Below, piece after piece: positions 27,244-35,842 of a DNA stretch of 64,000 nucleotides. Source of the stretch: Shewanella litorisediminis (lineage in GTDB: Bacteria; Pseudomonadota; Gammaproteobacteria; Enterobacterales; Shewanellaceae); assembly GCF_016834455.1 (NCBI RefSeq), contig NZ_CP069213.1, positions 868,501 through 932,500 of the forward strand. The letters are read 5' to 3'. Below the pieces are notes generated by a model. The model had not been told where the DNA came from and ran no database searches. It saw only the letters and a program-made list of their open reading frames with translations. Both the position numbers and the translations under genes were made by a program. Numbering within the stretch: position 1 is the stretch's first letter; each line of letters starts with the position of its first letter.

Positions 27244-28491
27244 TCAGCCATAAAACTGGTAGGCAATCAGCAGTGTCAGACCATAGCCCACCACGTAAGA
27301 GAGCAGCAGAGAAGGCACGTACTTAAGGTAGGTGACGAAGGTCAGTTCCTTCACCTTGCTCATGGCGATGATACCGGCAGCTGAACCAATCACCAGCAGC
27401 GAACCACCCACACCCACGGCATAGGTAAGGCCCAGCCATTCAGGTGTTGACAGCACTGGCTCTGCTTTGAGCAATGCAGCCGTCAGCGGCACGTTATCGA
27501 GAACCGCCGAACCCATGCCCGTCACGAAGTTGGAGATATTGGGGTCATACATGGCGTAAACCTGAGTCAGCAGCTCAAGGGTTCCGATCTCTTTAAGCAT
27601 GCCAACCAAGAGCAGGATCCCGAGGAAGAACAGCAGGGTGTCGTATTCCACCTGGCGGATGTATTCGAGGATCTTGATTTCTTCTTTGTCGGAGCGAATG
27701 GTATGCCCCACGAGGAACATCACCGACAGACCGGTCAGGAACGTCAGCACAGGTGGGATGCCAAAGAGTACGTTCAGCGCCATGGTCATGATGATGGTGA
27801 TAAAGAAAATTACCGCAATGGCAATGTCCACCGGCTGATACGACCGGTTGATAGGGGTCGTGCTCACTTCACCCTTGGCATTCATGGAGAACAGGATTGC
27901 CAGCAGGAACACGCTCACCGCTGCAGGGATAAAGAGGATAAGCAGTTCAGAGATGTGTACGTGGCCGGAGAGGAAGATCATCAGGGTGGTCACGTCACCC
28001 GTGATAAGGGCCACACCGCCTGAGTTCACCGCAAAGATAATGAGCACCGCCATCCGGCGGCGCATTTGTTTATCGAGTTTAAAGGTGGTCAGCAGGCCAA
28101 GGGATACCAGGGTGGCAGTCACGTTATCACAGAAGGCCGACAGGATAAGGGCGAACAGCGCCACCTGGATCATCAGCATCCGCACAGATACCCGCTGCGG
28201 GAATACTTTCTGTACCATTATCTGGATCATGCCCTTGGCGTTGAGGTAGGCCACAAAAGTCATGGTCGACATCAAAAAAAGCCAGAGGGTGGCGATTTCA
28301 AGCAGGTTTTCATTGAGCTCATGGGCAACCAGCTGCGAGTGTTCACCACCACCTGAGGCGATAAACAGGGTTACCCAGGAAATACAGCCAAGAAACAGGG
28401 TGGTTTTGGCTTTATTGAGGTGAGTCACCTCTTCGAAGATGATACTGAGCAAGGCCAGTATCGCCAAAATGATCAGAAAGGTATGGAGCAT
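27244..28491 (-). CDS. nhaD: NhaD-type sodium/proton antiporter
   Basis: 415 residues, about eleven to thirteen membrane segments. It belongs to the NhaD family of the ion-transporter superfamily, which expels Na+ or Li+ in exchange for protons and is common in marine bacteria. Typical segments are FSDNV-like AFCDNVTATLVSLG, AVNSGGVALITGDVTTLMIFL and GMGSAVLDNVPLTAALL; the two DN pairs within the re-entrant regions are the expected ion-site residues. Monocistronic, ending at the terminator shared with exeB. Confidence 0.92.
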   Translation of the reverse strand: MLHTFLIILAILALLSIIFEEVTHLNKAKTTLFLGCISWVTLFIASGGGEHSQLVAHELNENLLEIATLWLFLMSTMTFVAYLNAKGMIQIMVQKVFPQRVSVRMLMIQVALFALILSAFCDNVTATLVSLGLLTTFKLDKQMRRRMAVLIIFAVNSGGVALITGDVTTLMIFLSGHVHISELLILFIPAAVSVFLLAILFSMNAKGEVSTTPINRSYQPVDIAIAVIFFITIIMTMALNVLFGIPPVLTFLTGLSVMFLVGHTIRSDKEEIKILEYIRQVEYDTLLFFLGILLLVGMLKEIGTLELLTQVYAMYDPNISNFVTGMGSAVLDNVPLTAALLKAEPVLSTPEWLGLTYAVGVGGSLLVIGSAAGIIAMSKVKELTFVTYLKYVPSLLLSYVVGYGLTLLIAYQFYG

Positions 28492-29010
28492 AAAGGCACG
28501 TCCTACTGCTGACTCGGGATCCGTATCGCCTGTATAAACAGGCCTGAATAACGAGCTGAATCAAGGATTGATTAAGCTGGTTATGGTATCGCCGCCACGG
28601 GCGTGCGGATCAGACCATAACCGCCACAAGAACGCAACTGTTAACCACTAGGCAATTTGTCTAAGAATCGTGAACTCTGTCACGTGAAATCGGTGGTTGT
28701 CCAGAGTTTATTGCTGGGGTTTGATAATCAATTAGCTGTTCCTGCTGCATCCTGTGTTGCCTCGACTTGATGAGTGGGCAGATATACTGGTTGTTCTTAA
28801 CTCTAATGCACTGAATGTTATTTTGTTGTAACGGATAAAGCGCTGGTTGATACGGAGGCTCGTACGTTAAAAGCCTTGGCTAATGCTGACATCTATTGCA
28901 CTTTCAAGTGATTGCAAATTGACCCCGTCTGATATTTGATTGTTGGCTTTTTAAGCTGTACCTTGCGCGCCCATAGAAAGATTGAGGTCATTGATGGGGT
29001 GTCGCCGGGA
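28492..29010. other. Intergenic region upstream of nhaD
   Basis: About 520 bases between the divergent nhaD and a small membrane ORF. No convincing gene, RNA or repeat was seen; presumably it holds the promoters of both genes. Confidence 0.5.
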
Positions 29011-29196
29011 ATGCAATTTCTGCTGAAGAGCGTTTTGTTGCTGGGGTCTTTGGCGTGGCTGGCGGTTTGCGCCAAGACGTTGCTGAGTCTTGGCGTGATG
29101 GATAACCCTTCGATAGTGAAAGAACACCTTTTTCTGGTGGCGCAAGTCGTGGTGGCACTCGTGATACTGCGCAGCGTCTCTGGCAAACGCAGCTAG
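29011..29196 (+). CDS. Small predicted membrane protein, 61 residues
   Basis: Not recognised. From the ATG at 29011 it encodes two hydrophobic helices (FLLKSVLLLGSLAWLAVCAKTL and HLFLVAQVVVALVILRSV) separated by a short polar loop, and ends in basic SGKRS. That composition is more like a real two-pass membrane peptide than chance. A TTG at 28936 would add 25 residues, but these look unrelated to a signal or membrane segment. A terminator follows at 29288-29321, supporting a transcript that ends there. No function can be proposed. Confidence 0.5.
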   Translation: MQFLLKSVLLLGSLAWLAVCAKTLLSLGVMDNPSIVKEHLFLVAQVVVALVILRSVSGKRS

Positions 29197-29287
29197 CCTG
29201 TTACTTCAAACACTTTGCCTGCGACGTTTTGCTCAGGGCCCTCCCGGGTAGCTGAGCATTCATGCCTGAATAGAAAGGCAAGCCCAA

Positions 29288-29321
29288 ATAAAAAAGGACG
29301 CCGATGGCGTCCTTTTGTTTT
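29288..29321. terminator. Bidirectional terminator after hemL
   Basis: Stem AAAAGGACGCC / GGCGTCCTTTT with a GAT loop and A/T runs on both sides, between the small ORF and hemL. Confidence 0.9.
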
Positions 29322-29359
29322 GCAGTGCCGTAATAGAGGCGCGCGTCAGGGCGTCGCTG

Positions 29360-30643
29360 TTACTTCATGCGGGCCAGCACGCGGTCAGCGGCGGCCAGGG
29401 TTTCTTCGATTTCTTTGTCACCGTGGGCCATGGACAGGAAGCCTGCCTCATAGGCACTTGGCGCCAGATACACACCCTCGTCCAGCATGCCGTGATAGAA
29501 GGCGCGGAAGTGGTCCATGTTGCAACGGGTCACCTGATCGAAGCGGGTGATGTGCTGCTCGTCGGTGAAGAAGAAGCCGAACATGCCGCCAACGTAGTTG
29601 ATGGCCATCGGGATCCCATGCTTGTCGGCAGCGGCCTTGAAGCCTTCGGCGATGCGCTTGGTCTTGGCGGCGAGTTCTTCATACAGGCCATCGGCGCACA
29701 GGGCGTCGAGCTGAGCCAGGCCCGCAGTCATGGCAATAGGATTACCGGACAGGGTGCCGGCCTGATACACAGGGCCCGCCGGTGCCAAATACTGCATCAC
29801 GTCTTTCTTGCCGCCAAAGGCGCCAACAGGCATACCGCCGCCAATCACCTTGCCCAGAGTGGTGAGGTCCGGGGTCACGCCATAGTGGCCCTGGGCACCG
29901 CTTCTGGATACACGGAAGCCAGTCATCACTTCATCGATGATAAAGAGGGCACCGTACTTGTCACAGATGGCGCGCAGGCCTTCCAGGAAGCCGGGAACCG
30001 GTGGAATACAGTTCATGTTGCCGGCAACCGGCTCGATGATGATACAGGCGATATCTTCAGGATACTGGTCGAAGAAAGACTGCACTGACTCCAGGTCGTT
30101 ATACACGGCGGTCAGGGTGTGCTTGGCGAAGTCTTCCGGGATACCGGGTGAGCTTGGCTGACCCAGGGTCAGGGCGCCTGAGCCTGCTTTTACCAGCAGA
30201 CAGTCGGCGTGGCCGTGGTAGCAGCCTTCAAACTTAAGGATTTTGTCACGCTTGGTGTAGCCACGGGCCAGACGGATGGCGCTCATGGTGGCTTCAGTGC
30301 CTGAACTCACCATACGCACCTGATCCATGGAAGGCACCATTTCGATGACCTTCTCGGCCATGATGACTTCAAGCTCGGTGGGGGCGCCGAAAGACAACCC
30401 ATTGTGAACGGCTTTGAGTACGGCTTCGCGGATGCTTGGGTGGTTGTGGCCCAGGATCATCGGGCCCCAGGAGCCCACGTAATCGATATAGGCCTTGCCG
30501 TCGGCATCATAGATGTATGCGCCATCGGCCTTTTCGATAAAGCGAGGGGTACCGCCCACGCCATTGAAGGCGCGCACCGGTGAGTTAACCCCACCGGGAA
30601 TGGTTTTTTTAGCCTGTTCAAACAAGGTTTCGGAACGGGTCAT
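29360..30643 (-). CDS. hemL: Glutamate-1-semialdehyde 2,1-aminomutase
   Basis: 427 residues, standard length. A PLP enzyme that makes 5-aminolevulinate, the haem precursor, from glutamate-1-semialdehyde. It starts [24 protein letters not shown] and contains [27 protein letters not shown] and the PLP lysine in [16 protein letters not shown]. Monocistronic between the bidirectional terminator and pyrB, whose stop is 30 bases downstream of it on the same strand order (pyrB lies upstream, so read-through is possible). Confidence 0.97.
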   Translation of the reverse strand: MTRSETLFEQAKKTIPGGVNSPVRAFNGVGGTPRFIEKADGAYIYDADGKAYIDYVGSWGPMILGHNHPSIREAVLKAVHNGLSFGAPTELEVIMAEKVIEMVPSMDQVRMVSSGTEATMSAIRLARGYTKRDKILKFEGCYHGHADCLLVKAGSGALTLGQPSSPGIPEDFAKHTLTAVYNDLESVQSFFDQYPEDIACIIIEPVAGNMNCIPPVPGFLEGLRAICDKYGALFIIDEVMTGFRVSRSGAQGHYGVTPDLTTLGKVIGGGMPVGAFGGKKDVMQYLAPAGPVYQAGTLSGNPIAMTAGLAQLDALCADGLYEELAAKTKRIAEGFKAAADKHGIPMAINYVGGMFGFFFTDEQHITRFDQVTRCNMDHFRAFYHGMLDEGVYLAPSAYEAGFLSMAHGDKEIEETLAAADRVLARMK

Positions 30644-30673
30644 GTATCAATCCTTTAAGTCAGTGGCCGACCC

Positions 30674-31693
30674 TTAGAAGTCAGCCTTACGTGAATACCA
30701 GTTAACCGGACACTCGTACTTTTCCAGCTGCTCGTCCACGCCCAAAGTCAGGGCAAACAGTGCCATGCGAATAAGCAGCCCGTTATCGGCCTGGCGGAAG
30801 ATGGCCAGGTTCGGATGGCTGTTCAAATCGTTGTCCAGCTCGTTGGCCTGGGCACGTGAGTCCCGGGGGAGCGGATGCATGATCACCGTATTGGACTTAC
30901 AGTGCTGGGTGTAAATGCTGCGGTTGAGACGGAACTTGCCGCGATACTTGTTGGCTTCATCCTGTGAGGGGAATCGCTCTTCCTGAATTCGGGTCAGGTA
31001 CAGGATGTCGGCCTTGTCCAGATTGCCTTCCAGCTGATCGGTTATTGTGACCTTATGGCCGGCATTTTCAATGTCGGCAATCACATAATCGGGCATTGCC
31101 AGCTCTTTGGGAGAAATCAGGGTAAAGCTGACATTCTTGTACAGGCACAGCAGGCGCGACAGCGAGTGTACCGTGCGGCCAAATTTGAGGTCGCCCACCA
31201 TGGCGATGTGCATGCCATCAATGCTCATACCGGCGTGGCTCAGTTCCTTCTGGATGGTGAACAAATCCAGCAGAGCCTGAGTCGGATGTTCGTTGGGGCC
31301 GTCGCCACCGTTTATCACCGGCACCCGGCTACCCTCGGCGAATTCGCGCACCGAGTAAGCATCGGGATGACGCATGGCAATCACATCTGAGTAAGTCGAG
31401 AGCACACGGGCTGTGTCGTACAGCGATTCACCCTTGGACAGTGAAGATGAAGCCATGCCCACGGTTTCGGCCACGCGGCCGCCCAGCAGGTTAAAGGCAC
31501 AGCCAAAGCTCACCCGGGTACGGGTGCTGGGTTCAAAGAACAGGTTCCCCAATATGGCACCATCCAACACCCGGGTACGTTTTTCCCGTAACGCATAGGG
31601 CGCCATACGCTCGGCAACATTGAAAATAGTGTGAATGGAGTCCAGATTGAACTGGTTTACGGAGAGGATGTGAGATCCTTTGAACTGAGTCAT
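30674..31693 (-). CDS. pyrB: Aspartate carbamoyltransferase catalytic chain
   Basis: 339 residues from the ATG at 31693; the frame continues upstream without family similarity. It condenses carbamoyl phosphate and aspartate in pyrimidine synthesis. The FFEPSTRTRVSF carbamoyl-phosphate loop, MRHPDAYSVREF, EHPTQALLDLFTIQ and MHPLPRDSR are all present, as is the 80s-loop lysine (SSSLSKGES). It is nearly 30 residues longer than E. coli PyrB (311), partly from a C-terminal tail (EQLEKYECPVNWYSRKADF). No regulatory pyrI gene follows, so allosteric control by nucleotides may be absent or different. Confidence 0.93.
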   Translation of the reverse strand: MTQFKGSHILSVNQFNLDSIHTIFNVAERMAPYALREKRTRVLDGAILGNLFFEPSTRTRVSFGCAFNLLGGRVAETVGMASSSLSKGESLYDTARVLSTYSDVIAMRHPDAYSVREFAEGSRVPVINGGDGPNEHPTQALLDLFTIQKELSHAGMSIDGMHIAMVGDLKFGRTVHSLSRLLCLYKNVSFTLISPKELAMPDYVIADIENAGHKVTITDQLEGNLDKADILYLTRIQEERFPSQDEANKYRGKFRLNRSIYTQHCKSNTVIMHPLPRDSRAQANELDNDLNSHPNLAIFRQADNGLLIRMALFALTLGVDEQLEKYECPVNWYSRKADF

Positions 31694-31833
31694 CAGCCGG
31701 CTTTCCAAATGCTGTGGGAGGGAGTGGCGACAAGGCCTTTCCGCCCCTGGTTTATGTAGGGTTTGGCTGAGGCGCAACTATAGCAGAAGGGGCAGCGCTT
31801 TGAAATGGCAGCAGCTAAATTACCTGCTGCCCA

Positions 31834-33549
31834 TCACACCTGGCCTGAGCGAATTTCCTGCTGCAACTTACTCCAGCCGATAACGCCCACGAGGTTATCT
31901 TTATCTCCCTGATAAATATAAACTTCGCCAGTGCGCTTTGGTGAGAGGATCTCATAGGCTTCGTTCAGGGTAGCGGTATCGGGCAGCCCCTGCATAGGCT
32001 GGCGTGACAGTGTTGTGCTGTCTTCAAAGGACTGCATTTCCAGTCGCAGCATCTGGACTTCACCTTCGGCGCTTCGCACCATCACAGGGCGTCCCTCGGC
32101 ACGCTTCATCACTTCAAGCAGCAACTCATCATCGTTTTTCACCACCACAAAACGCCTGTCCATCAGTGCGCGCACGCCGGTTTTCTGCAGGCCCTGATTC
32201 AGCGGGGGCACCTTGTAACCCAGACCCATGATGTCCAGCTGCCGTAAAAATACCGACTCGGTTTGAAACCACTGATAAGCCACCAGGAAGGCAGGAATGG
32301 TCACGAACATGGCGGGCAGAATAATGGAGGCGTCATTGGTGAGTTCCAGAAGTGCCACCAGGGCCGCCAGCGGGGCGCTCAGGCACACCCCCATCATGGC
32401 TGTCATACCTATGACGGTATAAAGCCCCACGTAGGGTGCAATGGAGGGGAACAGCATGGCGCTGATAAGCGCCAGAATGCCACCCAGCAGGGCGCCAATC
32501 CCGTAAAGAGGGCCGATAAGACCTCCGGGGATACCGAGGCCTATGGCGGCAATGGTGGCAATCATTTTGCCAATCAGCACAGCTATCAGTAACAAGAGAC
32601 CGGGGTTGTCGGCGATTACGGCATTGATGGCCAAATCCCCCGACCCCAGAGCCTGGGGCAGGGCAATGCCGACAACCGTGGTGATGCTGCCAGCCAATAG
32701 CAGCCGGACTATCAAGGGCCAGTGCTGGCCAGTGGCCGTTACCTTGAGAAGGGTCCAGTTAAAGGCGGCGGCAGCGCAGCCAAGACCCAGGCCACCCAGG
32801 GCCAGTAAGGGATAATGATCCAGTGGGATATGAAACACCTCAATGGCGTCGTATTCGTGGACATTGCCAAATACCAGTTGGCTTGAAAGCGCGCCGCAGA
32901 TGGCCGAAATCATGATGGGAAAGAAATAGTGAATCTTGTATTCCCGCACCACCACTTCAAACACAAACACCACAGCCGCGAGTGGGGCATTAAAGGTGGC
33001 CGCAATCCCGGCGGCGATGCCACTGGCACACATAATCCGGACGCTGTTGTCAGGCAGCTTGAATTTTTCGGCCAGCACACTGGCGCTCACAGCACCCAGG
33101 TGAATGGCCGGGCCTTCGCGGCCGACGGAAAAGTTGGTGGCGAGGGCTATCAGGGCCTGAAAGAACTGCCCGGGAGCCGATTGCAGTGGAATTTTGCCAT
33201 AGTGCAGCTTGAAGCGGTGCAGTACATAGGCGATACCCATGCGCCGGTAACGTTTGGAGCCCAGGGTCGCCACGAGCCAAATCAGCAGTGCACCGAAAAG
33301 CGGCAGCAGCGCACGCCAGTCGTACACCAGGGCCTCCATGTCCATACGTTCGATACCGGAGTAATGGTTGGCACCCTCCAGCAGCAAGCGAAACAAGATA
33401 ATGACCAGCGAGGCGATAAGCGCAAAACACAATGCCAGGCCACACAGCTGCAGACTGATCCGCGCTTCGGACAGCTTGTCTCTGAGTTCGGTGTGAAAAT
33501 ATCTGAGAGCGAGTCGACGCATCGCCTCGAGCCGGGTTTTAATCTTCAT
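31834..33549 (-). CDS. ClC-family chloride channel/transporter with CBS domains
   Basis: 571 residues from the ATG at 33549, preceded by AGGGCAGG; a GTG five codons upstream is less likely. The membrane part (to about 430) has the GREGPAIHLGAV gating-glutamate motif, the APLAAVVFVFEVVV helix and GIPGGLIGPLYGIGALLGG. A C-terminal CBS pair follows (KVPPLNQGLQKTGVRALMD; LPDTATLNEAYEILSP). The first selectivity-filter motif, GSGIP in E. coli ClcA, is not present; the equivalent place reads YRRMGIAYVL. Whether it is a channel or an exchanger cannot be decided. Confidence 0.88.
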   Translation of the reverse strand: MKIKTRLEAMRRLALRYFHTELRDKLSEARISLQLCGLALCFALIASLVIILFRLLLEGANHYSGIERMDMEALVYDWRALLPLFGALLIWLVATLGSKRYRRMGIAYVLHRFKLHYGKIPLQSAPGQFFQALIALATNFSVGREGPAIHLGAVSASVLAEKFKLPDNSVRIMCASGIAAGIAATFNAPLAAVVFVFEVVVREYKIHYFFPIMISAICGALSSQLVFGNVHEYDAIEVFHIPLDHYPLLALGGLGLGCAAAAFNWTLLKVTATGQHWPLIVRLLLAGSITTVVGIALPQALGSGDLAINAVIADNPGLLLLIAVLIGKMIATIAAIGLGIPGGLIGPLYGIGALLGGILALISAMLFPSIAPYVGLYTVIGMTAMMGVCLSAPLAALVALLELTNDASIILPAMFVTIPAFLVAYQWFQTESVFLRQLDIMGLGYKVPPLNQGLQKTGVRALMDRRFVVVKNDDELLLEVMKRAEGRPVMVRSAEGEVQMLRLEMQSFEDSTTLSRQPMQGLPDTATLNEAYEILSPKRTGEVYIYQGDKDNLVGVIGWSKLQQEIRSGQV

Positions 33550-33656
33550 GCCTGCCCTGTGCACAGGCCCGGGTGCTGGCCTTTGCCATGCTTATGCTGT
33601 TATTCTGCCCCGTCGAAGGTCCGGCGGACCGAAAGTTACTAAGAGGCTGTTATTCA

Positions 33657-34460
33657 ATGGCGAATTATCAACGTTGGCTCGATAGGCTGCAAGTGATGGA
33701 GCGCAAATTCCGCCCTTCGAGCTGGTATTTGTTTTTGTTGATGCTGGTCGCGTTTTTACTGGGTGCCCTTAGCTACCATTTAACCCTGTCCATGGAGCAA
33801 CCCGTGTTGAACCTTGGTGGCGGCAGGGCAAAGCTGTTGGCTGAGGAGCTGAAAACCCAAAATCAGCTGCTGGCGAGTCGCAATTTGGAGCTGGCCGTTG
33901 AGAAAGAAGCCAATGTCCAGATGCAGGCCATGTTTACCGAGCAGGCCGCCAAACAGCGGGAGCTTGAACGGGAGCTGGCGTTTTACCGCGCTGTGATGGC
34001 GCCCAATGAAAACGCTGAAGGTGTCACCATCCATGGGATGGAGCTCACGGCATCTCCGGTTGAGGGGCAACAAAGGCTCAAGGTGGTACTGACCCAGTTG
34101 CAAAAGCGGCGGCAGAATATCAAAGGAAGCCTGGAGCTGACGCTGGTGGGCCTGGTGGATAACAAGCTGACCAGCCTGCAACTGAAAGACGTGGGCGCCA
34201 AGCTCGATAATTTCGACTTCCGTTATTTTCAGGTGCTTGAAACCCCTGTGACATTCCCGGCAGAGTTTCAACTGACGACCATTAAGGCCAAGATCCGGGT
34301 CACCAAGGGGCGTTATAATCAGGCCGCCCTGGCAGAGCAGGAATTCAGCCTGCCGATGCTGACGGGAGAGACAAAAGAGCCCGGTATAATACTTGAACAA
34401 AATAGTCAGGTAACGGATAATTCCGGGCAGCAATCTGAAGTTCGAGGTAGTAATGACTGA
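33657..34460 (+). CDS. Membrane-anchored coiled-coil protein (DUF6776-like)
   Basis: 267 residues from the ATG at 33657. An N-terminal anchor at about residues 22-42 ([20 protein letters not shown]) is followed by a coiled coil (about 60-115: [20 protein letters not shown] and more) and a compact beta-rich C-terminal domain. Shewanella carry this protein next to erpA; from memory it corresponds to DUF6776. Function unknown; the topology suggests a periplasmic structural or assembly role. Its 3' end overlaps erpA by 8 bases, so the two are translated together. Confidence 0.75.
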   Translation: MANYQRWLDRLQVMERKFRPSSWYLFLLMLVAFLLGALSYHLTLSMEQPVLNLGGGRAKLLAEELKTQNQLLASRNLELAVEKEANVQMQAMFTEQAAKQRELERELAFYRAVMAPNENAEGVTIHGMELTASPVEGQQRLKVVLTQLQKRRQNIKGSLELTLVGLVDNKLTSLQLKDVGAKLDNFDFRYFQVLETPVTFPAEFQLTTIKAKIRVTKGRYNQAALAEQEFSLPMLTGETKEPGIILEQNSQVTDNSGQQSEVRGSND

Positions 34461-34803
34461 ACAAGCTGACGTAGCCATGCCCATTTCTTTTACCGATGCG
34501 GCCGCTGCCAAAGTTAAGGCTCTGCTTGATGAAGAGCAGAATGATGCACTCAAGCTGCGTGTCTATGTGACCGGCGGTGGCTGTTCTGGATTCCAGTACG
34601 GTTTCACCTTCGATGAAAAGGTGAACGACGGCGATTTCACCGTGGAAAAGCAGGGTGTTCAGCTGGTGGTCGACCCAATGAGTCTGCAATATCTGATGGG
34701 CGGTGAAGTGGATTACACCTCAGGCCTGGAAGGTTCACGCTTCTTTGTGAAAAACCCCAATGCCACCACCACCTGTGGCTGTGGCGCCAGCTTCTCTGTA
34801 TAA
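34453..34803 (+). CDS. erpA: Iron-sulfur cluster insertion protein ErpA
   Basis: 116 residues, an A-type carrier that delivers [Fe-S] clusters to apoproteins such as IspG. Conserved cysteines are in [11 protein letters not shown] and the C-terminal [22 protein letters not shown] is also typical. The start overlaps the coiled-coil gene. It ends at a strong terminator shared with the convergent membrane-protein gene. Confidence 0.96.
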   Translation: MTEQADVAMPISFTDAAAAKVKALLDEEQNDALKLRVYVTGGGCSGFQYGFTFDEKVNDGDFTVEKQGVQLVVDPMSLQYLMGGEVDYTSGLEGSRFFVKNPNATTTCGCGASFSV

Positions 34804-34822
34804 GCTGTTTTTGCGTTGACAC

Positions 34823-34850
34823 CAAAAAGCCGCCCCAGGGCGGCTTTTTT
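34823..34850. terminator. Terminator after erpA
   Basis: Stem GCCGCCC / GGGCGGC with T6 on the + strand and A5 on the other side; usable in both directions. Confidence 0.9.
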
Positions 34851-34892
34851 CATTGGCGATACGGCGTGGTTAAGCCGTCTCAGGCTTGTGTC

Positions 34893-35315
34893 TCAGCTCA
34901 TCAGATTGAAGTTTTGGGCGCGATTGAAAAAACGGCCCACCTTTGGCGTAAACACCAGCCAGACCTGCACCATACAGAAAGCAATCAGGGCTGCAAAAAT
35001 GGCGTAATCCGATGCCTCGAAAGGCATCCCGGCAAGGTTCAGGGTATTGGGACCTGTGGCCACATCATCCCCTTGATCCAGAATGAGAGGCAGCAGACTG
35101 ACCATGGCCAGTTGCAGCAGGGTATAGCCACGGAGGAACCACAACCCGGCCCGTTGGCGCGCAAATACCCCGAGCACCATCAGCAGGGTTAACAGGCAAA
35201 AGAGCACGCCCTGCTTGGCGACAATACCGCTTACGGCCGCTGCAATATAGAGTAACATCAATGCTATCAATCGCTTGGGCATGGGAGCTGGCTTGGGAAT
35301 ACTCTGCTCTGTCAT
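34893..35315 (-). CDS. Uncharacterised four-helix inner-membrane protein
   Basis: 140 residues. After a polar, proline-rich start (MTEQSIPKPAPMPKR) there are four hydrophobic segments, the third and fourth separated by a periplasm-like loop (LILDQGDDVATGPNTLN). It ends in a basic, aromatic tail (GRFFNRAQNF). The family was not recognised with confidence; small membrane DUFs of this size are common in Shewanella. It is 12 bases downstream of the DUF2750 gene and probably co-transcribed with it. Confidence 0.7.
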   Translation of the reverse strand: MTEQSIPKPAPMPKRLIALMLLYIAAAVSGIVAKQGVLFCLLTLLMVLGVFARQRAGLWFLRGYTLLQLAMVSLLPLILDQGDDVATGPNTLNLAGMPFEASDYAIFAALIAFCMVQVWLVFTPKVGRFFNRAQNFNLMS

Positions 35316-35327
35316 GGCTGCCTCTTA

Positions 35328-35702
35328 TCAGTGGCGTGGCTTGGGCTGAAGGCGGCTTTCGAGCTCCCAAGGTGGAACCACGACACCCAAATCCTCCTGA
35401 ACAGGGAATACGGCGACCTGCAGATCGTCATCCTGCATGCCTGCCACCCAGCGCTCCAGCCACTCGTTGAGCGGAATAGACAGTGGCTCGCAATCCTGCC
35501 ACTCGTCCACAGCCCACAGTGCAGCAGCCTCTTCGGAGGGCCACATGGGGATGCAGTCATCCTCATCCGTGGTCAGCATTACGCAACCATCCTGATCCTG
35601 CAGCGTCCAGATTTCCTTATGTTCTTTAACTTCGGCAACCAGGTAGTCGTAACGGGCTTCGGGTGTCATGGCGGTGATTTGCGCCAGTGTTTTCTTGGTC
35701 AT
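35328..35702 (-). CDS. DUF2750 protein
   Basis: 124 residues from the ATG at 35702; the longer frame upstream has no conserved content. The core pattern, YDYLVAEVKEHKEIWTLQD..CVMLTTDEDDCIPMWPSEEAA..W....W, matches DUF2750, a small acidic cytoplasmic family of unknown function found mainly in gammaproteobacteria. It is first of a two-gene unit with the membrane protein downstream. Nothing in the context suggests a pathway. Confidence 0.82.
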   Translation of the reverse strand: MTKKTLAQITAMTPEARYDYLVAEVKEHKEIWTLQDQDGCVMLTTDEDDCIPMWPSEEAAALWAVDEWQDCEPLSIPLNEWLERWVAGMQDDDLQVAVFPVQEDLGVVVPPWELESRLQPKPRH

Positions 35703-35842
35703 GGGTAGCACTCTCTCGGTGGGGCAAATAGCGTGCAAAAGGCACGGCCCGATTGTGGCCGCATGGTAACATTTGTTCACCCGGGGAAAAAGAGTGCTGT
35801 GGCTTGCCCTTCCCCGGGGAACCTGGAGTGTCGGCTCCTTAA

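Noticed and set aside
29315-30088. A 257-codon frame antisense to hemL
   Set aside because: Fully within hemL and without recognisable protein features.
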